Source: Lithobates sylvaticus
Lineage: Eukaryota; Chordata; Amphibia; Anura; Ranidae
DNA length: 64,000 bases
Assembly (NCBI GenBank): GCA_028564925.1
Contig: CM053026.1
Location: 127,621,150-127,685,149 of the forward strand
Direction: 5' to 3'
Part shown: piece after piece, positions 54,940 through 64,000 of the stretch
How positions within the stretch are numbered: position 1 is the first letter of the stretch
Layout: every line of letters begins with the position of its first letter
The notes under the pieces: model-generated
The model's database searches: none
What the model was told of the DNA's origin: nothing
What the model saw: the letters and a program-made list of their open reading frames with translations, nothing else
Translations under genes and position numbers: made by a program

Positions 54940-56060
54940 GTCCGCTTCTGCTCCTCCCCTACTCCAGCCCACAGCAATAACATTTTCCCGTCTGATGGGC
55001 AGCCGTACCCCCCCCCTCTCCCGCCAGCAACACCGGGAGAAGTAGGCGGGCGACAGAGGAACTGTTTGGTAGCCGCATCCCCCCCCCAGTAATACTGGGA
55101 GAAGGAGGCGGGCGAATCCCAACCCCCCCCCAGGTGACCAACGGGAGAAGGAGGCGGCGGGACCTTCCTTAGCTACATCGGTGAGACATGCAGGCAGAAT
55201 TTGTGTGCCCACTCAATTCCGCAGAACCGATGGACTGGGCGACCCCACTGCAGTAAGATTAGCATGAAAACGACCCCCACACCAACATTATTGGAAGAAT
55301 CACCAGGTATGCAACCGCAAGATAAATGGGAGCAGAAATGTGGCTTGCACATGGAACAAAACAACCAACTATCGCACTGGCAATTTGCCTTCGCATTCTA
55401 TATTGTGTGCAAGTGCCCGACAAGAGCATGTGGGCTCTAGATATGAACCATGGCCCTAGATAAGAAAAGCTGGCACCTCTGCAGACGGGATACACCTCAT
55501 GTGCTGCTTCCCAACATATGGAAAAGGCTTTGGCCCCTAGGAGTGATCGAGAAAACGACCAGTCCTAACAAACCACCACCCATCAGACCTCTACCAACCT
55601 CCACCACACTACCTTCTCCTGTGACAGGAGCTGCCGGCTCTCCTGCGCTGACAGAGGGGCTGACAGGCGGCCGCAACCCCCCCTCCCCCGGCTGAACCAG
55701 GCGGGTGGGAGAAGCATCCCCCCCGTGTGGTCAGAGAAGCCGTCAGGAGGCTGATTCTCCCCACCCCCTCACCCGGCGGAACACTGGGAGAAGCGGGCGG
55801 GCGGGAGAAGCGGGCGGGCGGGAGAAGCAGCCCCCCTCCTGTGGCCAGAAGCCGTCCGGAGGCCAATTCCCCCCCCACACCCGGCGGCACACCGGGAGAA
55901 GCGGGCGGGCGGAAGAAGCGGGCGGGCGAGAGAAGCAGCCCCCCCCCCCTGTGGCCAGAAGCCGTCTGGAGGCCGATTCCCCCCCCCACACCCGGCGGCA
56001 CACCGGGAGAAGCGGGCGGGCGGGGGGGAGAAGCGCCCCCCCCCCCCCCCCGTGGAGATG
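54940..56060. repeat. GC-rich minisatellite, units ~110 bp
   Basis: Repeated blocks on GGGAGAAGCGGGCGGGCGGG, CCCACACCCGGCGGCACACC and GTGGCCAGAAGCCGTC, with starts near 55727, 55841 and 55950 and more degenerate units upstream to about 55000. C runs of up to about 15 nt occur. The glycine- and proline-rich open frames are artefacts of repeat structure. Confidence 0.85.
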
Positions 56061-56460
56061 ACACAAGGTTTGGGGATGGACGCCAGCCAGGCAACACTAA
56101 GCCCCGAGCGTCCTCCTCGACTGCTCCGAGACCCGGAAGTGACGTCAGAGTCGCCCACAAATGACGCTGACACGAGAGCCTCCGCCACGAGAGGAGGAGG
56201 CAAAGGAGGGCAGGCTTTATGCAGCCTGACTCCTCCTACAAAAACAGCCTTTACCTAAATCTTGGTAGTATCTAGCAAGTTTATATTTTATCCTACTATT
56301 TATATTAGGCCTAAATATAGGTGTTGTTTTATAGTATTTTTTAATTTAGTTACAAAGTTTATAGGCTAGCATCCCTTCCCCCCAGACTGGGGGAGACCGA
56401 CTATTACTCAAACAGAGCGGATGTCAGATGTTGGTCTGACTTTTTTCTGTCAAACAGGTA

Positions 56461-57440
56461 CAGTGCCTTGAAAAAAGTATTCTACAACCAAAAAGTAAAT
56501 GTATTTTACTTTTCGCGGGCAGGTGCTGTAGCTTCCCTTGTGTCGTATTTGGTCCATCGGACCAGCATACAGACGAACGGGTTTCCCGCTAGGAACTGAG
56601 TCCGGCGGAGTTCCGGCGGGAAAATTTAAAACATGTTCTATTTCTAAAGTCCGTCAGATTTTTGGCATGCAAAGGTCCGATGGAGCCCACACACGATCGG
56701 AATGTCTGATGGATTTGTTCCGTCGGATCTTTGCTGTCAAAAGGTCCGGTCGTGTGCACGCGGCATTAGAGTCTGCAAAAGACTTGAGACTGGGTTGGAG
56801 GTTCACCTTCCAGCAGAACAATAACCCTAAACATACAGCCAGAGCTACAATGGAATGGTTTAGATCAAAGCATATTCAAGTGTTAGAATGGCCCAGGCAA
56901 AGTCCAGACCTAAATCCAATTGAGAATCTGTGGCAAGACTTGAATATTGCTGTTCACAGACGCTCTTCGTCCAATCTGACAGAGCTTGAGCTATTCTGCA
57001 AAGAAGAATGGGCAAAAATTTCACTCTCTAGATGTGCAAAGCTGGTAGAGACATACCCAAAAAGACTTGCAGCTGGAAGAAGGTGCTCTTGTCAGATGAG
57101 ACCAAAATTTAACTTTTTGCCCTAAAAGTAAAACGCTATGTGTGGAAGAAAACTAACACTGCACATCACCCTGAACACACCACTGTGAAACATGGTGGTG
57201 GCAGCATAATGCTGTGGGGATGCTTTTCTTCAGCAGGGACAGGGAAGCTGGTCAGAGTTAAGGGCTATCTTAGAAGAAAACCTGTTAGAGTCAAAATACT
57301 TGAGACTGCAGCCAGAGCTACAATGGAATGGTTTAGATCAAAGCAAATTTCTGTTCACAGATGCTCTCCATCCAATCTGACAGAGCTTGAGCAAAGAAGA
57401 ATGGGCAAAAATGTCACTCCCCAGAGCACCTTGCCCCAAT
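56461..57440 (+). pseudogene. rearranged Tc1 transposon relic
   Basis: A terminal CAGTGCCTTGAAAAAAGTAT (about 56463) is followed by a MITE and then transposase pieces in the wrong order. 56780-57065 encodes the C-terminal part (NNNPKHTARATMEW, SPDLNPIENLW; the second catalytic D is lost, the E kept). 57070-57300 encodes an upstream part ([20 protein letters not shown]). 57300-57420 repeats part of the C-terminal block. No right terminus was found. Confidence 0.8.
56540..56765. mobile_element. truncated Harbinger-type MITE in the Tc1 relic
   Basis: The right end TCGTGTGCACGCGGCA is followed by TTA (56766-56768). The body matches 16733-17147 in reverse, including TTCCGGCGGGAAAATTTAAA and ACATGTTCTATTTCTAAAGT. 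The left end is missing or decayed. Confidence 0.7.
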
Positions 57441-57719
57441 GCTGATGGGGACAAGGGCCTCTTCCCCACAACACTGGCCTATGGTTGTGGGGGTCTGCAG
57501 GCAGGGCGTTATAGGTTCCCTAATCCCTGCTATTTATTTTTCATTGCAGGCATTTTTTTTTTACATTCAGCTGTCAGTGAGGAAACCTGCTGCTTTAACA
57601 ACCATTCTTCACACAGAATTTTAATCGGTTGATCAATTATCAACCAATTCAAGTTTGAATCATTCTGAAAATGCGGAATTTATTCGAAAATAAAAAAAGA
57701 GATGAAACTAAACAACATT
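57441..57719. other. fragment resembling hAT-composite interior
   Basis: TTGATGGGGACAAGGGCCT-like text and GGTTGTGGGGGTCTGC at 57435-57500 resemble blocks at 47655 and 63720. The rest is unrecognised. Confidence 0.4.
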
Positions 57720-58146
57720 TTCAGTTCTGCACATGACTAGTGACCCTCCAGTGTCACATTTGGCACCTTTCAGGGGGAGGAGGGGCAGATACCTAATCCA
57801 GAATACCAAAGCAGAATCCGCGGCAAAACTACACCATATCCAGCCCCTCCTCTGTCCCCCCTAGGAAACACAGGTCCCAGAAGACAGCATGTACCATTCA
57901 GAATGCGCAGCACGATTCACGCATATACAGTAGGGAACCAGGCTGTGAAGCCGCAAGGCTTCACTTCCTGATTCCCTTACTGAAGATGCCGGCGCCTGCA
58001 CCCAGAGCCAAGGGACAGGTGGGTTTCGGGTGAGGACATCGCGGGCGTCCTAGACAGGTAAGTGTCCTTATTTTAAAAGTCAGCAGCTGCAGTATTTGTA
58101 GCTGCTGACTTTTAATTTTATTTTTTTCTGCTGAACTCCGCTTTAA
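57720..58146. mobile_element. dispersed TTAA-family repeat
   Basis: Reverse copy of the family at 18242: ends CTCCGCTTTAA at 58146, with the hairpin GCAGCTGCAGTATTTGTAGC, the GACAGGTAAGTGTCC block and an 11-bp hairpin GTGAAGCCGCAAGGCTTCAC (57947-57966). No TTAA found at the left. Confidence 0.6.
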
Positions 58147-58675
58147 GTTCTGCATCAAAGAGAAGGAGAGTTCTTTCTCTTTTCAAAAAGATAATACAAC
58201 TTCAGTGAGTTTCTTTAAACACTGTATTTAGATCTTTTTTCGTATTATTAATTTTATTTTTAGAATTAATGCTCCTTCTAAGAAAATTAGAACTTTAAAT
58301 CATTATTATTTAAAAAATTTTGGTCTTAAATTACTTTTACATGTGACGTAAATAGCACTGAACAAAAGCTCAGGGTGTCCCTAGCCTAATCTCATTCCCT
58401 TCTTTGAAATCGAGTACAAGTAGTAATAATATGACATGACTAGATTCTCAGAACATTTATTTTGGCTTTTAATGGGAATAGAGAAATAGAAGGTGCAAAG
58501 AAACTTACCCTTTACCAGATGGCAACGAAGCCCAAAATGTATTCTGAAAATTAAATAAAATGGAATATAAAAAATAAGCAACGTGAAAAAAAATGTTTTA
58601 ATTTTAAAATGGCAGCATGCTTTTTTGTCAGTCTGTCTGTCAGTCAGTCTGACTTAGTTGTCCTTTTTATTGTAG
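58147..58675. other. no recognisable feature
   Basis: AT-rich DNA with no supported feature. Confidence 0.5.
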
Positions 58676-59170
58676 TTAAAGGGGTTGTAAACCCTTGTTT
58701 AAAAAACAAAACAAAAACAAACATGTCATATTTACCTCCACTGTGCAGTTCGTTTTGCACAGAGTGGCCCAGATCATCCTATTCTGGGGTCCCTCAGCGG
58801 AGCTAGTGGCTCCTCCCTGCATTGTATGTCCACGTTGGAGAAGCTCTCTCCTTGGTGGACAACCATGTGGGCATGCTCCTGAGTCCCGCATCTGTGTCCT
58901 ATAACACAGAATGCAGGACTCGGCCCTGCCCCCGGTGCCGCATCATTGGATTTGGATGACATGAGCGGGAGCCAATGGCTGCGCTGCTATCAATCTATCC
59001 AATCGGGACACGAGACACCAGGTAGAGCTGGTGTGCTTGTTCCCGGCCGGAGAAGTATTGGGGTCAGTTAAGTAAAACAGGGGCGGGGGCTGCAGCACCA
59101 CAGAAGGTTTTTCACCTTAATGCATAGAATCCATTAAGGTGAAAACCATTAGGGTTTACAACCCCTTTAA
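58676..59170. mobile_element. TTAA-flanked MITE, TIR AGGGGTTGTAAACCC
   Basis: TTAA stands at both edges (58676-58679, 59167-59170) directly outside the inverted repeats AGGGGTTGTAAACCC and GGGTTTACAACCCCT, a 15-bp perfect match. The interior has the hairpin TTCACCTTAATG/CATTAAGGTGAA near the right end and no coding capacity. TTAA targets fit Kolobok or piggyBac. Confidence 0.88.
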
Positions 59171-60008
59171 TGATAAACTAGGCATTAAGGTAGAAGTAAG
59201 GGTAAAATAAAAATAATATATATCTTGCATTCTGTCCCTAGCATTAACACAGCAGTTTTTATTTTTATTATCTACTGAAATCACAATACAGCTTTTGGAA
59301 TAACGGGCGGTACATCATATCCTAGGAGGGATAAAAGGGTAAGGAGACTTTGTTTGAAAAAAATCCTTAACCCTTAATAAGAGAGCATGGCTGACAGTTG
59401 GAGTGTGTGGCCACACTTCTTTAAAGCTCTGGTGAGGCGGAATTTCATAGGCAGACTGCAGCAATGTACTACAGCCTCTCCTTAAAGCTACAGGGACACA
59501 TTGGACATTCAGCAAAAGTACAATGCCAGCTGAATGTATCTAGCAAGCTGCTTTCAGCTGCCATTTTAGTAAATATAAACTGCTAAATACCTTTTCTCAT
59601 AAGCAGTATATATCAGTCTTGTGACTTCTATCAGTTCCTAGTGAAGCTTATGGGAGGAGTTTTCATACTGCACTGAGCTGACCTATGGGGCTGCAGGGCT
59701 CCCGATACTCTGTCTGGACAATGCTGATGGGCTCTGTGCTGATCACATGCACTCTCGTAAGACAAAAAACAAACCCTCTAGCAATACACAGCAAACTGAG
59801 CATGTGCAGCCTGACTCCAAAGGCTCTGTCTTAACCGGACTTGTCCAGGGGGACAGTGCAGGAAGGGGAGGATCTGTACATACATGATCAAGCAGCCTTT
59901 TTACAAAATGCAGTGGATTAACCCCTTAGGTTCCACAGTGAGTATAACAAGCATTCTTTACTGCATATACAGACTGATATTACTGTTGTGGGTTTAGTAA
60001 CACTTTAA
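59171..60008. repeat. partial dispersed repeat and unique DNA
   Basis: The right edge GGGTTTAGTAACACTTTAA (to about 60008) looks like a TTAA-family terminus; a left partner was not found. 59171-59548 shows nothing recognisable. Confidence 0.4.
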
Positions 60009-60179
60009 TGAGAAGTGGTCTCCCTTCAGGCAACCCTACTTTTGATGTATCCACTGCTATATGTGCTCCAACTTGGAGTCTCTCAATACTATAGAGTTAG
60101 AACTAGTATAGGAGGAGCCTTGACGAGGCACTGTGGCTTTCACATATATCTGAAAATGCGAGCAACTAACCCTCTGTCT

Positions 60180-60591
60180 TTAAAATGGTTGTAAACCCTT
60201 ACAACACACTTTTTGCTACAGGTAAGCCTATAATAAAGCTTACCTGTAGCTACCCTGGATATCTCCTAACCTGAATGGTTTAGGAGATATCCCCTGTATT
60301 TGCATGTGCCGACGTCCTCGCCACATGCGCACTGAAGCAAACTGAAGCAATGGCATGTACATGCCGTTGCTTCAGTGAGTGTGCCATTACTGGCGGCACC
60401 CACACGCATGCGCGGGAGTGACGTCATCGCGGCTCCAGCCAATCACATCGCCGGAGCCCGCGATATCCGGAAGTAACTCCAGGAGCGGTGTACAAGGATG
60501 GCTGCAGGGGCTTCGATATCTGCATACTAGCTCATTATGCCTTTGTCTTGCAGGTTTTTGTTTTTTGTCCTAGGGTTTACAACCACTTTAA
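60180..60591. mobile_element. TTAA-flanked MITE, TIR ~GGTTGTAAACCC
   Basis: TTAA at both edges (60180-60183, 60588-60591) with inverted termini AATGGTTGTAAACCC and GGGTTTACAACCACT. Internal hairpins GGTAAGC...GCTTACC (60220-60246) and ATATCTCCTAA/TTTAGGAGATAT. Sister family of 58676-59170 by its ends; the interior is unrelated. Confidence 0.88.
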
Positions 60592-60641
60592 CATGAACTG
60601 TTAGACAGGGCTACATTTTTTTTGCAGGCTAGCTGATAAAC

Positions 60642-61460
60642 GTGCTGGGAAATGTTCTGTTTGTAATATGCATAGCCCTTTCTATATGCATTATATATAG
60701 CTTGCCGATCCCCACTCTAAGAGAATCTCTTCATAGTTATCTACTTTCTTTTATGCAACAAACTAAATATGATATTACAGCAGATGGTGAAAGGGTAGAT
60801 TACATTGAGCATAAAATGGGGGAGTTTGCAAAGGCACACAATGATCTCATGGATGCTCATAATGATATGGACAATGACCTCCAAAACATTAATTTTAAAG
60901 TAGCAGATCTAGAAGACAGGTCTCACAGAAACAATATCAAATTTCATGCGATTGCAGTTTCCATAAATCCTGCAGACCTTCGGCAGTACATACAGCGTAT
61001 TATTGCAGACCTTCCACCATCAGTCTCTCCCCAAGAAATCATTGTTGATAGAGCTCATAGACTGTCAAAACATGCTCATATTCCTGATAGCCTGCCAGAG
61101 ACAATTTGGCTAAAATCCTTTTTTTTTTCATGTAAGGGATCAGCTTATGCAGCTTGCAAGACAAAGTACACACTTGCCAGTTCCTTTTTCAGGGATTACT
61201 TTTTTGTTGATCTCTCACAGGCTACCATACTAGCTTGCAAAAAATTGCTTCCTATTACCAAGATATTGCATGTAGCACTACCCTTGCAGGGGTTGCATAT
61301 CACTGGGTTTCCCACTCCTACATAGCCAGGCAACCAGTATTTTCCACAAAGGAACAGTCTTTGAGCTTGATTTTTAGGTTTTATTAGGGGTAATATCTTG
61401 GATGGGGAATATGAATCATGGGATACCCAACTTGGTAGCAACAAAACCAGGACCAACTTT
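60642..61460 (+). pseudogene. L1/Tx1-type LINE ORF1 relic
   Basis: A 227-codon frame (60642-61325) contains a heptad-like stretch at about residues 50-90 (DYIEHKMGEFAKAHNDLMDA). It is followed by VADLEDRSHRNNIKFHAI and, later, EIIVDRAHRL, in the order and spacing of L1-clade ORF1 RNA-binding proteins (coiled coil, then RRM and C-terminal domain). The first about 45 residues are unrelated to the family. The C-terminal part is decayed, and no reverse transcriptase frame follows. It is a 5'- and 3'-truncated LINE piece. Confidence 0.7.
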
Positions 61461-61699
61461 CTCCCTATGTACAACTCCAGATTTATAAATAAACGAAATG
61501 CAGAGCTATGTGATAATAACCTTACTAGTGTAAATACCAGAAATTGATTCTGTGAACAATTACATCCAAGTTACGAGAAAAAAACCATAATAAACAAGTT
61601 CACAGTGAAAAAATCTAAATATCATCAAGTATCAAAAAACGTTTTGATATATATTCAGTCAGTGTATTTGATATATATATATATACACACAGTCTACTA

Positions 61700-61777
<78 letters not shown>

Positions 61778-62299
61778 TATATATAAATAAAAATATATTG
61801 TTTACTTTCACTTTAATTATAACTTTATTTAGAAAATATTTTAAGAAGTTAGATCCGTGTGTTTTATACTAGGTAAAATCTGTTTTACATTTTTACGATA
61901 GTGTTATTTTAGGTATAAATTATTTAAATTACATTTAATACAATTCTTCTAGTGATAATTATACTTGTTTCTGTTGTATTGCCTTTCCATCCAGAAAATA
62001 TTTGGTCTAGTTTCATATTAAATTAACCTAGAGTCTTAAAGATGTTCAGATAGAAATATGCCAGATAGGAGAGCCATAATTCTCTATAATTTATAAAAAA
62101 CATATCTTTATTTGGAAACTACATTTGTAAAGCAACTTCATGTATAAAAAATTAATTTCCATTGGGTCTGTAAAATACATAAATTCACGGGCTGCTTCAG
62201 AAGTTTTATCGAATTATAATTCAACATGTAATCATCGTGTTTGCATAATTGACACTATGTAAACAATACATTTAGAAAACTATACCATTTAGAACAAAC
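61461..62299. other. AT-rich DNA with (AT)n microsatellite
   Basis: A long (AT)n/(TA)n tract spans about 61670-61790. The rest is AT-rich with no supported gene. Confidence 0.7.
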
Positions 62300-62401
62300 T
62301 TCCAACCCTCCAGCTGTTGCAAAACTACAAGTCCTATGAGGTATTAAGGCTGACAGTTGCAGTTTCCCAACAGCTGGAGGGCCGCCAGTTTGAGACTCCT
62401 G
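62300..62401. mobile_element. decayed hAT MITE, relative of 49599-49755
   Basis: CCCTCCAGCTGTTGCAAAAC and ACAGCTGGAGGGCCGCCAGT are the inverted arms; the left tip is lost and the right tip reads TTTGAGACTCCTG. No duplication recognised. Confidence 0.75.
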
Positions 62402-62944
62402 ATTTAGAATGATGTTGGTTTTAGAACAGTTTTTGCATAGGGGACTTTTTATTTTATTTTGTTGAATAATTAAATTTTTATTTTGTTTTGGAGATAGCTA
62501 TGATTTTCTACAAATGCAAAAAAATCGGATTTAATTTCTTTGTAACCATGGCAGCTGGGGATGTTCATGTACTGAGTGTTCTAAGAAACATTCAGCTCAT
62601 GTGATTGGCTCCCTTTATCATCAGGTATGTCTTATGTTAGCACTGGGACTGATTGTTTTGAGTATAGCTGGCAGATCCTCCTACTTGGCGCTCAGGAAAA
62701 AGGTAGTGACCAAAATGCAAATGTACGGCTAGGTTCACATTTGTGCGGTTCTGCATGCCGCGTTTCCGCAGGCACAACAGCCCATTCATTTGAATAGGCT
62801 GCTGTGCCTGCATTTTCCTGCAGAAAAAAGGTTCCTGCACTTTTTTTAGTTGCAGCATTGAAAATGCAAGGTGCTATGGCACCATTTGATTCCTCATGCG
62901 AGAAACCAGACCGTAAATTTCAGTTTGTGGGGAGCCATTATGAA
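62402..62944. other. mostly unrecognised; short MITE at 62723-62840
   Basis: GGCTAGGTTCACATTTGTGC and the inverted pair GCAGGCACAACAGCC/GGCTGCTGTGCCTGC (about 62769-62814) mark a small hairpin MITE related in its tip to 14016-14438. The rest shows nothing. Confidence 0.45.
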
Positions 62945-64000
62945 TAGGGTTGAGCGAACCCGAACTGTAAAATTTGGGTTCGTACCAAACTTTTGGGTTT
63001 TTGGGTCCCGGACCCGAACAATTTACTGTATGTTCAGGTTAGAGTTCGGTGTTCGGCAATGTAATGACGCTTTTTAAAAAGTTATTGTCAGTTTGTCACA
63101 AAGTGTCATTTCTGCAGGAAAAAAAGTCTTTTAAAAGCACTCGTGGCTATAATGAATTGTCGGCTCCCGTAATACAGAGAACAGTCATTGAAAGTCATTG
63201 ATTTTTAATAAGTTATTGTCATAAAAAGTGTTTGGGGACCTGGGTCCTGCCCCAGGGGACATGTATCAATGCAAAAAAAGTTTTAAAAAAGGCTGTTTTT
63301 TCGGGAGCAGTGATATTAATAAAGTGAAAAAATAAAAGTGTAATATTCCTTTAAATTTCGTACCTGGGTCATGTGTATAGTATGCCTGTAAAGGGGCTCA
63401 TGTTTCCCGTGCTTAGAACTGTCCCTGCACAAAGTGTCATTTCTGCAGGAAAAAAAGCATATATCTTAAAGCACTTGCGGCTATAATGAATTGTCGGCTC
63501 CCCGTAATACAGAGAACAGTCATTGAAAGTCATTGATAAAAAAAAAAGCGTGGAGTTCCCCCAAAAATCCATACCAGACCCTTTATCCGAGCATGCAACC
63601 TGGCAGGCTGCAGGAAAAGAGGGGGGGACGAAGAGAGTGCCCCCCCCTCCTGAACCGTACCAGGCCACATGCCCTGAACATTGGGAGGGTGTTTGGGGTT
63701 CCCCCCAAAGCACCATGTCCCCATGTTGATGAGGACAAGGACCTCATCCCCACAACCCTTGCCCGGTGGTTGTGGGGGTCTGTGGGCGGGGGGGGCTTAT
63801 CGGAATCTGGAAGCCCCCTTTAACAAGCGGACCCCCAGATCCCACCCCCCCGTGTGAAATGGTAAGGGGGTACTGTACCCCTACCATTTCACCAAAAAAA
63901 GTGACAAAAGTGTTAAAAATGACAAGAGCCAGTTTTTGACAATTCCTTTATTTAAGTCTTCTTTCATCTTCTTTCTTCTGGTCTTCTTCCTTCTTCCTTT
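62945..64000. mobile_element. hAT relative of the giant element, cut by the window end
   Basis: Begins with TAGGGTTGAGCGAACCCGAA at about 62946 and shares TTTGGGGACCTGGGTCCTGC, ATCAATGCAAAAAAAGTT and the CATGTTTCCCGTGCTTAGAA block with 19447-19810. A block of about 110 bp (TGTCATTTCTGCAGGAAAAA to ATTGAAAGTCATTGAT) occurs twice, at about 63102-63211 and 63438-63537. Later GC-rich blocks resemble 47560-47790. No transposase in the visible part. Confidence 0.7.

Larger units (their letters stand above)
52159..56254 (-). mobile_element. Ngaro-type fossil with split direct repeats
   Basis: Terminal repeats in element orientation (minus): A1 at 56169-56254, then the body, B1 at 52435-52546, A2 at 52331-52430 and B2 at 52159-52270. 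A copies share GACACGAGAGCCTCCGCCAC; B copies share GGAGTCAATCTGAT and TATCGGAAAGGAACAAAGAG. This A1-body-B1-A2-B2 layout is the split-direct-repeat arrangement known for Ngaro-like elements. The body keeps a leader matching the first fossil and a decayed recombinase-like region; gag and reverse transcriptase are not seen, and minisatellites take up much space. It is broken in many places. Confidence 0.75.

Noticed and set aside
55609-56160. Glycine/proline-rich frames resembling collagen-like proteins
   Set aside because: A by-product of the GC-rich 110-bp repeats with no start context or other support.
61670-61790. Possible replication origin or matrix attachment site
   Set aside because: It is a plain (AT)n microsatellite; nothing else supports a function.

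Overview
This is vertebrate nuclear DNA, most likely from a true frog (Ranidae or a close anuran). The grounds are repeat families I recognise from memory of ranid genomes: TTAA-flanked elements with termini such as TTAACCACTT, PIF/Harbinger-type MITEs ending in TGCCGCGTACACACGA, a Tc1 family beginning CAGTATCTCACAAAAG, and hAT elements beginning TAGGGATGAGCCGAAC. No search could be run. I see no convincing host exon, tRNA, rRNA or snRNA gene. The window reads as intergenic or intronic DNA filled with transposable elements, many of them nested.

The centrepiece is one 17,172-bp hAT DNA transposon at 19447-36618. It has an 8-bp perfect target-site duplication (GTTGTCAC), matching short terminal inverted repeats, and one uninterrupted 1,078-codon transposase gene on the minus strand (21681-24917). 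Reading on the minus strand from the right end, it has a cluster of palindromes with paired CCAAT boxes, a TATA box (36308-36314), about 11.2 kb of 61-65-bp satellite (24926-36150), the transposase, two further tandem arrays (144-bp and 148-bp units) and the left end. Nearly every satellite monomer carries, in transposase sense, a pyrimidine tract ending in CAG. The last monomer places such a 3' splice-site-like sequence 26 nt before the start codon. The array may therefore be an intron-like spacer made of repeated acceptor sites between promoter and gene.

Left flank (1-19446): two TTAA-flanked elements and a composite third, Harbinger-type MITEs (6834-7247, 16733-17147, 17217-17314), a tandem duplication (7890-8620), hAT MITEs with 8-bp duplications (9794-10131, 19087-19270), nested MITEs (14016-14438), and a solo-LTR-like fossil (11691-12536) inserted in one arm of a hairpin MITE.

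Right flank (36627-64000): a tRNA-derived SINE (37837-38198), a Harbinger-type MITE next to a Tc1 end (38577-39423), a hAT element with an internal minisatellite (40026-41048), and a Tc1 relic (41310-41860). Two broken tyrosine-recombinase retroelement fossils of the DIRS/Ngaro kind lie at 43139-46405 and 52159-56254; the second keeps split direct repeats in A1-B1-A2-B2 order. Between them is a four-deep nest (46476-51253): hAT composite, Tc1 transposon, solo-LTR fossil, hAT MITE. Then come a scrambled Tc1 relic (56461-57440), several TTAA elements, an L1/Tx1-type ORF1 relic (60642-61460) and the start of another hAT relative running off the window at 64000.

The only gene that looks able to work is the hAT transposase. 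Its likely partners in cis are the element's own ends, and non-autonomous relatives with similar left ends occur at 46476 and 62945.
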